A stretch of DNA of 64,000 nt from Filimonas effusa (lineage in GTDB: Bacteria; Bacteroidota; Bacteroidia; Chitinophagales; Chitinophagaceae), in contig NZ_SDHZ01000001.1 of assembly GCF_004118675.1 (NCBI RefSeq), positions 1,240,001 through 1,304,000 on the forward strand, in the 5' to 3' direction. The position numbers and the translations under genes are program-made. Shown piece after piece: positions 56,987-64,000 of the stretch. How positions within the stretch are numbered: the first letter of the stretch is position 1; the number at the start of each line of letters is the position of its first letter. Under the pieces are notes generated by a model. It ran no database searches. It saw only the letters and a program-made list of their open reading frames with translations, and was not told the DNA's origin.

Positions 56987-59593
56987 ATGGAAGAAAATCT
57001 TTTGCCACAGGAAACGAGCGACAATGACCGTATCATCCAGGTAAATATTGAGGAGCAGATGAAAACTGCGTATATCGACTATTCAATGTCGGTTATCGTA
57101 GGCAGGGCCTTACCGGATGTACGTGATGGCTTTAAACCGGTTCACCGCCGCGTTTTATTCGCCATGAATGAATTAGGCAATAACAGCAATAAACCTTACA
57201 AAAAATCCGCACGTATCGTGGGTGAGGTAATGGGTAAGTATCACCCGCACGGTGATAGCGCCATTTACGACACCCTGGTAAGAATGGCCCAGGAATGGAG
57301 CTTACGCTATACGCTTGTTGACGGTCAGGGTAACTTTGGCAACCAGGACGGCGACGATGCGGCGGCCATGCGTTATACAGAGGCCCGTTTACAGAAACTG
57401 GCCGAAAGCATGCTCCAGGATATTGAAAAAGAAACTGTTGACTTCCAGCCCAACTTTGACGACTCTCTTGAAGAACCCAGCGTTCTCCCCACACGTATCC
57501 CGCAGTTGCTCGTAAACGGCAGTAGCGGTATCGCCGTAGGTATGGCCACCAATATGATGCCCCATAATCTTAGCGAAGTGGTAGATGGCTGTATAGCTTA
57601 TATCGACAACAGGGATATTACCATTGACGACCTCATGCAGTATGTGAAAGCCCCCGATTTCCCAACGGGTGGTATTATCTTCGGCATGGAAGGTATCAAA
57701 CAGGGTTTCCATACCGGTCGCGGCAGGGTAGTATTACGTGGCAAATGCACCGTAGAAACCAAAAACAGCGGCAGGGAACAAATCATCATCAACGAAGTAC
57801 CTTACCAGGTAAACAGGGATGCACTTACCAACCGCATCGGTCAACTGGTCAATGACAAAGTGATTGAAGGCATCGCACATGTGAACAACGAAAGTAACAT
57901 GCGCGAAGGCACCCGTATTGTGGTTACCCTGAAAAGGGAAGCCGTATCACAAGTGGTGATCAACCAACTGTTCAAATACACTGAACTGCAGACAAGCTAC
58001 GGTATCAACAACGTAGCTATCGTAAAAGGCCGTCCCAGGATCCTTAACCTGAAAGATCTTATCTCCGAATTTATCGAGTTCAGAATGGAAGTCGTTATCC
58101 GACGTGCCAAATATGAACTGCGTAAAGCAAGGGAAAGAGCACATATTTTACAGGGTTACCTGATTGCACTTGATCACCTGGATGAGGTGATCAGCCTGAT
58201 CCGGAACTCTTCGACACCTGAAGCCGCGAAAGACGGTCTGATCAATGCAGGCTGGGGGATCGATGAAATTCAGGCCAAAGCCATCCTGGAATTACGTCTC
58301 CAGCGCCTTACCGGTATGGAGAGAGACAAGATCAAGGAAGAATTTGATCAGCTCATGATATTGATCAATCGTCTTGAAGAATTGCTTGGTAATGAAGGTT
58401 TAAGGTACGATCTCATCAAGACAGAATTACTGGAAGTAAAAGAGAAATTCGGTGACAAACGTAAAACCGAGATCCAGTACATGGCCGATGAAATGAGCAT
58501 CGAAGACCTTATTGAACAGGAAGATGTGGTGATCACCATTTCTCACCTGGGTTATATAAAACGTACTTCTGCAACAGAATACCGTCAGCAACGCCGTGGT
58601 GGCCGTGGCGCTATTGGCAGCAAAACCAGGCAGGAAGACTTCGTAGAACACCTGTTTGTAGCATCTACGCACGACACCATGATGTTCTTTACTGAAAAAG
58701 GACGTTGTTACTGGCTTAAAGTATATGAGATCCCTGAGGGTGAAAAGCAAGCCAAAGGCCGCGCTATTCAGAACCTGATCCAGCTGCCACAGGACGATAA
58801 GGTGAGAACCATTATCGACGTGAAAAAGCTAAGCGATAAAGAATTCGTTGAAAGCCATTATATTATCCTTTGTACCAAAAAGGGTATCATCAAAAAGACC
58901 TTGCTCGAAGAATTCAGCAGGCCACGTGCTAATGGTGTAAACGCTATTACCATCGTGGAAGGAGACGAGCTTCTTGAAGCGAAAATGACCGATGGCAACA
59001 GCGAGATCATGCTGGCTATTAAGAGCGGCCGTGCCATCCGTTTCCCCGAAGAAAAAGTACGCGCTACAGGTCGTGGCGCCATAGGTGTAACAGGTATCGA
59101 ATTGGAAGAGGAAAAAGACGAAGTGATTGGCATGATATGTGTCAACAGGGAGGATACTACAAAAACAGTGCTTGTAGTAAGTGAAAAAGGCTTCGGAAAA
59201 CGGACACCTGTAGATGAATACCGCATCACCAACCGCGGTGGTAAAGGCGTAAAAACGATCAATGTTACCGAAAAAACAGGTCAACTGGTCGGTATCATGG
59301 ATGTTCAGGAGAAAGAAGACCTTATTATTACTTGTAAATCTGGTATTACCTTACGTACAGCCGTTTCCAGTATCAAGGAATCAGGTCGTGCCACACAGGG
59401 CGTTACGCTTATCAAGTTAGACAACAGCGACGAGATAGCAGCTATTTCTAAAATAGAAGAAAAAGAAGAGGTAGAAGAAGAAACAGCGGAAATGGCAGAA
59501 GGTGACGAAACAGCAACAGGCGAAGAAAATGCAGGTCCTGATGCCGCCGGAGATACAACAGACACAACAGAGGAACCAACAGAAAACAACTAA
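56987..59593 (+). CDS. gyrA: DNA gyrase subunit A
   Basis: An 868-residue type II topoisomerase subunit. The active-site Tyr is Y130 ([10 protein letters not shown]). The quinolone region [12 protein letters not shown] has Ser91 and Asp95, the wild-type, drug-sensitive pattern. The C-terminal beta-pinwheel starts with the GyrA box QRRGGRG near residue 535. An acidic tail (residues about 820-868) extends further than in E. coli. Together with GyrB (not in the window) it introduces negative supercoils. The gene is monocistronic or followed by the TPR gene 25 bp later. Confidence 0.97.
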   Translation: MEENLLPQETSDNDRIIQVNIEEQMKTAYIDYSMSVIVGRALPDVRDGFKPVHRRVLFAMNELGNNSNKPYKKSARIVGEVMGKYHPHGDSAIYDTLVRMAQEWSLRYTLVDGQGNFGNQDGDDAAAMRYTEARLQKLAESMLQDIEKETVDFQPNFDDSLEEPSVLPTRIPQLLVNGSSGIAVGMATNMMPHNLSEVVDGCIAYIDNRDITIDDLMQYVKAPDFPTGGIIFGMEGIKQGFHTGRGRVVLRGKCTVETKNSGREQIIINEVPYQVNRDALTNRIGQLVNDKVIEGIAHVNNESNMREGTRIVVTLKREAVSQVVINQLFKYTELQTSYGINNVAIVKGRPRILNLKDLISEFIEFRMEVVIRRAKYELRKARERAHILQGYLIALDHLDEVISLIRNSSTPEAAKDGLINAGWGIDEIQAKAILELRLQRLTGMERDKIKEEFDQLMILINRLEELLGNEGLRYDLIKTELLEVKEKFGDKRKTEIQYMADEMSIEDLIEQEDVVITISHLGYIKRTSATEYRQQRRGGRGAIGSKTRQEDFVEHLFVASTHDTMMFFTEKGRCYWLKVYEIPEGEKQAKGRAIQNLIQLPQDDKVRTIIDVKKLSDKEFVESHYIILCTKKGIIKKTLLEEFSRPRANGVNAITIVEGDELLEAKMTDGNSEIMLAIKSGRAIRFPEEKVRATGRGAIGVTGIELEEEKDEVIGMICVNREDTTKTVLVVSEKGFGKRTPVDEYRITNRGGKGVKTINVTEKTGQLVGIMDVQEKEDLIITCKSGITLRTAVSSIKESGRATQGVTLIKLDNSDEIAAISKIEEKEEVEEETAEMAEGDETATGEENAGPDAAGDTTDTTEEPTENN

Positions 59594-59618
59594 CCAATAT
59601 TTTAAAATCTATTTGACG

Positions 59619-60908
59619 ATGAAAAAGCTACTAATAGCAGCATCACTTCTCGTAGCAAGTCAGGCAGTAAACGCTCAGAAGCTCGACGGCGTAAATAAAT
59701 TCTTCCTGCTGAATAAATATGACGAAGCAAAAACGGAAATCGACAAAGTTTGGGCTGATCCCAAAGCAGAAGAGAATCCCAAGGCTTTACTTTTAAAAAC
59801 AAAAGTATACGCTGAGTTATATCTCGATTCTGCTATGAAGGTGAAATACCCCGACGCAGGTAAGGTTGCATACGAAACCTTCGTAAAATATATAGCGAAA
59901 GATACCGCCCTTAAAGAACTGAAGGAGGATAACGGTATGCGCGCCGTGAGCATCATTTACTCCAACAACTTTAACGAAGGCCGTAAAGCTTTCAGCGATA
60001 GCAAATGGAACGATGCACTTGGCCATTTTACTATAGCAGAGGAAATGGGTGACCTGATCTCCAAAAAGAACCTGGGTAATAACAAGCAAAACATCGACAC
60101 ATTTACCGTGGTTTATGCCGGTTATGCCGCTCAGAATGCTAAAAACACCGAGCGTGCGCTGTATTACTACAAAAAGTTCGCTGCTGAAAAGATCGGTGGA
60201 AAGGACTTCGTAGAAATCTACCGTTTTATCCTGAACGACGCGCTCGAGCATAAAAAAGAAGAGGATTTCAAAAAATACCTGGCCCTGGCGAAAGAATTAT
60301 ATCCTTCAGAAGCAACGCTTTGGAGCGCATATGAAATGGAATACCTGACCAAAAATGCGAGCGTTAAAGAAATGCTGGAGAAATATAAAAAAGAAGATGC
60401 TGCAGGTAGCTTAACCGGCAAGCAATACGCCAGCTATGGTGAAATGTTCGCAAACGCTTCTAAAGAAGAGTTCGACAGCACTGAACTGTTCAATGTTAAG
60501 TCATCTGCTTCTGAAGCTTTTGCAAAAGCATTCAAAACAGAACAAAACGGCGTTTATGCATTCAACGCGGGCGTAATCCTGTATCAGCAGTTCAACCTCC
60601 TGGAAGATAAATTCTATGCTTTACGTGGTGCTGATGCCGGTTTAAAAGCAAAACGCGACGAAGTTGAAAAACAGGAAAAAGCACTGGCTGATTCTGCTAT
60701 CGGTCACATGGAAGCGGCCTACACACTGCTTAAAGCAAAAACTGATCGCGACAAAGTAGAAACATCCTGCTTATCCAAGAGCGTAGACTTCCTGGCCAAC
60801 CTTTACCAATGGAAAAGGGACAAAGCCCGTGGTAAAAACGTTCAGGATTATGACAAGTTTGATGCGAAATTCAAACAATACGACGCAGAACACGGTCAGT
60901 ACAAATAA
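59619..60908 (+). CDS. periplasmic TPR-containing protein
   Basis: A 429-residue protein with signal peptide (MKKLLIAASLLVASQAVNAQ). It is almost all alpha-helical with repeated tetratricopeptide-like units: NKYDEAKTEIDKVWAD, SKWNDALGHFTIAEEMGDL, NTERALYYYKKFA, HMEAAYTLLKAKTD. Lys and Ala are abundant. Such gyrA-linked TPR proteins are widespread in Chitinophagaceae, with no known role. I chose the ATG that gives the signal peptide; a longer frame begins inside gyrA. A terminator follows 25 bp after the stop. Confidence 0.9.
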   Translation: MKKLLIAASLLVASQAVNAQKLDGVNKFFLLNKYDEAKTEIDKVWADPKAEENPKALLLKTKVYAELYLDSAMKVKYPDAGKVAYETFVKYIAKDTALKELKEDNGMRAVSIIYSNNFNEGRKAFSDSKWNDALGHFTIAEEMGDLISKKNLGNNKQNIDTFTVVYAGYAAQNAKNTERALYYYKKFAAEKIGGKDFVEIYRFILNDALEHKKEEDFKKYLALAKELYPSEATLWSAYEMEYLTKNASVKEMLEKYKKEDAAGSLTGKQYASYGEMFANASKEEFDSTELFNVKSSASEAFAKAFKTEQNGVYAFNAGVILYQQFNLLEDKFYALRGADAGLKAKRDEVEKQEKALADSAIGHMEAAYTLLKAKTDRDKVETSCLSKSVDFLANLYQWKRDKARGKNVQDYDKFDAKFKQYDAEHGQYK

Positions 60909-60933
60909 ATTAAACCTGGCTACATTCAGGCTG

Positions 60934-60967
60934 AAAAGCCGCTCCATATTTCCGGAGCGGCTTTTTT
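60934..60967. terminator. bidirectional terminator
   Basis: Arms aaaagccgctcc (60934-60945) and ggagcggctttt (60954-60965), perfect over 12 bp, between two convergent genes. Confidence 0.85.
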
Positions 60968-60969
60968 AT

Positions 60970-61647
60970 TTACTTTATAAGGTAAGCTATCAACGAAGGA
61001 TTTACCTGTTCCATTGGATGAGGAGTGTTGGGCAACACCGCCAGGCGTGCATCAGGCAGCTTTTTATAAGTGGCAATCGTTTCATCGAATGTCACCATCT
61101 TGTCTCTGTCGCCTTGCATCAGGAGGCATGGAAGCTTTATATTTTGGAAATCGGCAGGTGTCAGGAGATTATCCCGTCCCATATTCAACAGCATATCTGC
61201 CGTATTATGCAATACTTGCTTCCAGTCGTTAGGGGCATGCATAGTCTTTAATGCAGCGGCAAATGCAGGTACTTTTTCGGCAATGACGGCAGGATCCAAC
61301 ATTTTAACTTCTCTGGCGGCAGAAGTTTCATTCCAATGGAACTTTGTGCCAAGCGTAACGATCCGGCTTAGTAATTCCGGATGTCGGCTAGCAAGATACA
61401 TAGCCACATAACCACCCATGCTATATCCAAAAACCATAGGCTGTACCAGGTTGTGATCCTGTATATAATTCCTTGCGGCATCTGCAAAAAGAGGTATTGA
61501 AAAAGATTCAGCAGGCAGGGCTTCGCCACCATGACCAGGAAAATCCAGCAGGTGCACATCGTAGCGTTCAGATAATTCGCCGGCAATCGCTTTTAGCTGG
61601 CAGGAGGCACCTATAGCTCCATGCAGCATTAGTAAAGATGTTTTCAT
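60970..61647 (-). CDS. alpha/beta hydrolase
   Basis: A 225-residue serine hydrolase. The oxyanion region is LLMLHGAIGASCQLK, the nucleophile elbow VFGYSMGGYVAMYLA (Ser near residue 95), the acid LLMQGDRDKMVT and the His PNTPHPMEQV. It belongs to the MenH/RsbQ-like family; its substrate is unknown. It is transcribed alone on the minus strand. Confidence 0.91.
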   Translation of the reverse strand: MKTSLLMLHGAIGASCQLKAIAGELSERYDVHLLDFPGHGGEALPAESFSIPLFADAARNYIQDHNLVQPMVFGYSMGGYVAMYLASRHPELLSRIVTLGTKFHWNETSAAREVKMLDPAVIAEKVPAFAAALKTMHAPNDWKQVLHNTADMLLNMGRDNLLTPADFQNIKLPCLLMQGDRDKMVTFDETIATYKKLPDARLAVLPNTPHPMEQVNPSLIAYLIK

Positions 61648-61912
61648 GTATGAATATAGCAGTTATTCGTAGCAGGTACCTAAAAACTATTCGTCGGGGT
61701 AATGGATTTCGTAAACATGTTTTCCTTGAACGAATGGACAGACAAGAAGGGAGGATGAAATCCTTATATAATACTTAACATAATATTAATTATGAGTAAC
61801 ATTATTATATTTATAAACAGCCCTGTGGAAACGAGATCAATCATCTGGAGACAAATATTCCATATCCAGTAACGGATATACAACTGGAATAGTGAAAGGT
61901 CTAATTTTAAAA

Positions 61913-62791
61913 TTAACCGAGTTGACTAACAATCTGTAGCGCAGCTGGGTAAATGGCTGCTTTTACATGGTCTGCTGTTCCCAGATATTCGCCATCGACC
62001 TGAAACGGACTGGCCGGGCGCGCCTTCATATCCAGCTGGCGGCATCTGATAATTTCTATGTTATAGCGGTTAAACGGTTTCCGTGTAACCATCATTTTAA
62101 ACAGCTCGGCAATTGCCAGGCGTCTTATAATTACCAGCTCCATCCAGCCGTCGTTGATACGGCCATCGGGATTAATGACGGCTCCGGTACCGTAGCGTGT
62201 GGCGTTTGCAATTACGGCCATGATAGCATGCCGCCTTAAGTGAACTCCGTCCGTAATTAAGTGCAAATTCAAGCGTGGATATTTTCTGTCGAGCAGTAAA
62301 CGCCAGAATGCCCGCAGATAGCCTAACATACCCCTTTGCGGAATTTGTTCAAAATGGCGTAACAGGGACGCATTCAGGCCCATATCGCTCAGGTGAATAC
62401 ACCATTCTTCATTGATCTTAATGAGATCGATGGCATGTGATTTTCCTTTGACTGCGATTTCGAGTGCTGTGGTCTCGTCCTGCGGAATGTTCAGTTCTGC
62501 CGCCATGCCGTTGGCAGAGCCGCCGGGAATAATTCCCATCGATATGTGTGAATCGATCAATAATCCGGCAACGAGTTTCAATGTTCCGTCGCCGCCAATG
62601 GCAATCACCCTGTCGGGCGCACATTCCTTTATTTTTACAGCCAGCAACTGGTGGCAGTTTGGTACATTTTCCTGAATATGAAAGTAATGTGAATCACCCA
62701 TCCGATTGCTTATCAGCCAGTTATCGACAATTGACTGCCAGTCTTTCTGACGACGGCCAGCTTTTGAATTGATTACGAATAATAATCTCAT
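61913..62791 (-). CDS. diacylglycerol/sphingosine kinase-like lipid kinase
   Basis: A 292-residue DAGK-catalytic-domain protein. It starts FVINSKAGRRQKDWQ, with the nucleotide loop AIGGDGTLKLVAGLL (about 65-80) and MGIIPGGSANGMAAEL. The C-terminal beta-sandwich has DGRINDGWMELVIIR and FQVDGEYLG. It phosphorylates diacylglycerol or a related lipid, on the cytoplasmic side of the inner membrane. It is divergent from the App1 phosphatase-like gene at 62906, and both act on lipids, so they may be functionally linked. Confidence 0.92.
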   Translation of the reverse strand: MRLLFVINSKAGRRQKDWQSIVDNWLISNRMGDSHYFHIQENVPNCHQLLAVKIKECAPDRVIAIGGDGTLKLVAGLLIDSHISMGIIPGGSANGMAAELNIPQDETTALEIAVKGKSHAIDLIKINEEWCIHLSDMGLNASLLRHFEQIPQRGMLGYLRAFWRLLLDRKYPRLNLHLITDGVHLRRHAIMAVIANATRYGTGAVINPDGRINDGWMELVIIRRLAIAELFKMMVTRKPFNRYNIEIIRCRQLDMKARPASPFQVDGEYLGTADHVKAAIYPAALQIVSQLG

Positions 62792-62905
62792 AGAGGTGAT
62801 TAATAATCTGATGGATGCGTTTTGCGAATGCGGTATGGTTTTAGACCGAACATCGTACCAGAATTACCCTTAACCGCCTCTGGCGATCAAGATCACTTCA
62901 TAATT

Positions 62906-63916
62906 ATGCGTAAAATTTTATTGAACTGGCTGGGAGTAATGGATGGAACTTATGTGAAAGTGTACCGAGGTTTTGGTCATGCACACCGGATGCAGATCTA
63001 CGGGCATGTTCTTTCAACACATACCATCCGGAAGCCGTACAGGAAAAGCAGTATCTTACGTAATATCAGGATGTTATTGGGGCTTTTTTTTGTGAAACCA
63101 GTAGCAAGACGGCAGGTACAGCTAAAATGGGGCAAACAGCTTGTTACCACTACCACTGAAACAGATGGTTTTTTCCGGCTTGAATGGTCTTCAGAAAGCA
63201 GCGTACCTGCCGGAGAGCATAAGGTTCTTATAACATGCGCCTGTGAAAAAGCCGGTTTTATTCAAAATGAAGGGATCGTAGTTGTACCACATATTACCCA
63301 GTTGGCGATGATCTCGGACATTGACGACACCTTCCTGGTCTCTTATTCGGCTACCAGGCTCCGCCGCCTTATCACTTTGTTCCGGCACAATGCACGTACA
63401 CGCAAGGCTTTTGCCGATGTAGCGACGCATTACCAGCTCCTTCGTTTTGCGCAAACACATGATAACAATCCCAACCCGTTTTTCTATGTCTCCAGCAGCG
63501 AGTGGAACTTATATGATTACCTGGAGGAATTTCTGAACGCGCGGCAGATACCTACAGGAATACTGCTGCTAAACCAGCTCAAAAGCTGGCGGCAATTGTT
63601 AAAAACCGGGAAAACCCATCACCAGGGTAAGTTTGCGCGTATCGTTCGTATTATGGAAGCCTTTCCTGAACAAACATTCATCCTTCTTGGAGACAATTCA
63701 CAGCAGGATCCTGCCATTTATGCATCTGTTGCAGTGCATTTTCCCGGCCGCATTCACGCCGTTTATATCCGTCTTGTAGTTGACAAAAATGAAGCACTAA
63801 CCCGAGCCATCCTGCAGCCTGTCATCGATGCCGGAACCCCCTGTTGTTTATTCAGAGAAAGCAAAACCGCAATACTTCACTCTGAAGATATTGGCTTGAT
63901 TTCCAATGTAGAATGA
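62906..63916 (+). CDS. App1-family phosphatidate phosphatase-like protein (DUF2183)
   Basis: A 336-residue protein. The N-terminal half (about 10-130) resembles a beta-sandwich that precedes App1 domains (VYRGFGHAHRMQIYGHVL). The catalytic DxDxT motif is ISDIDDTFL (about 143-151), followed by NPFFYVSSSEWNLYDYLEEFL and FILLGDNSQQDPAIYASV, the other App1 signatures. In yeast App1 dephosphorylates phosphatidate. The upstream ATG would add 28 residues; I start at 62906. It is divergent from a lipid kinase gene 114 bp away. Confidence 0.92.
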   Translation: MRKILLNWLGVMDGTYVKVYRGFGHAHRMQIYGHVLSTHTIRKPYRKSSILRNIRMLLGLFFVKPVARRQVQLKWGKQLVTTTTETDGFFRLEWSSESSVPAGEHKVLITCACEKAGFIQNEGIVVVPHITQLAMISDIDDTFLVSYSATRLRRLITLFRHNARTRKAFADVATHYQLLRFAQTHDNNPNPFFYVSSSEWNLYDYLEEFLNARQIPTGILLLNQLKSWRQLLKTGKTHHQGKFARIVRIMEAFPEQTFILLGDNSQQDPAIYASVAVHFPGRIHAVYIRLVVDKNEALTRAILQPVIDAGTPCCLFRESKTAILHSEDIGLISNVE

Positions 63917-64000
63917 CCCATTAAGTACAATATAGTTTCAGGCAAACTATTATAATCGCAATTCCAAATGCCACGTATTACAACACCTGAACTAACATTA

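Overview
The window comes from a Bacteroidota genome, most likely a member of the Chitinophagaceae. Evidence for this: a SusC/TonB outer-membrane importer with a 1454-residue hybrid two-component sensor, a compact ~285-residue primary sigma factor, a PUR-alpha/DUF3276 protein, an UpxY-type NusG paralogue, promoters of the TTTG-N18/19-TAnnTTTG type, and an almost complete lack of Shine-Dalgarno sequences. Everything here is chromosomal. I saw no rRNA, CRISPR array, phage block or intact insertion sequence.

Region by region. (1) 1-9064 is the edge of a polysaccharide-utilisation locus, all on the minus strand: a truncated susC, its likely hybrid sensor/regulator, a small hypothetical protein and a GH16 glycanase lipoprotein. 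(2) 9203-12159 holds an SDR-AraC operon and a luciferase-like flavin monooxygenase. (3) 12160-16128 is an AT-rich insert with two convergent genes without assigned function; one encodes a large beta-helix-like protein with two C-terminal membrane helices. (4) 16129-20278 has a GH97 alpha-glucosidase and small detoxification or housekeeping genes (DinB/YfiT, PhnB-like VOC, methyltransferase). (5) 20311-30209 is dense in redox enzymes paired with their own regulators: two paralogous divergent HxlR/SDR pairs, an SDR-DoxX-AraC operon and an AKR-AraC operon, with an OmpA-like lipoprotein and an APH-fold kinase between them. An NTF2-like gene next to the second HxlR/SDR pair has decayed. (6) 30368-33583 is a small arabinan-type cluster (GH43 with a ricin-like tail, and two secreted proteins). 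A 5'-less membrane-protein fragment lies between it and tRNA-Ser(UGA). (7) 34322-64000 is mostly core genome: ABC exporter, PUR-alpha protein, pgi, rpoD, trxB, folB, a TonB-type receptor, tRNA-His, an S41 protease, an UpxY-like antiterminator, clpB, an ATP-grasp-like protein, a sirtuin, gyrA, TPR proteins, a lipid kinase and an App1-type phosphatase.

The most notable feature is the cluster of five oxidoreductase-regulator modules between about 9 and 30 kb. In all three AraC operons the regulator follows its oxidoreductase directly. In both HxlR modules the regulator is divergent from an SDR. Candidate operators are visible: three exact GTAACTAA copies, one overlapping the hxlR start codon; a perfect 16-bp palindrome; and two half-sites 21 bp apart. 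This looks like a repeatedly duplicated circuit sensing small reactive compounds. The most obscure genes are the convergent pair at 12590-15879.
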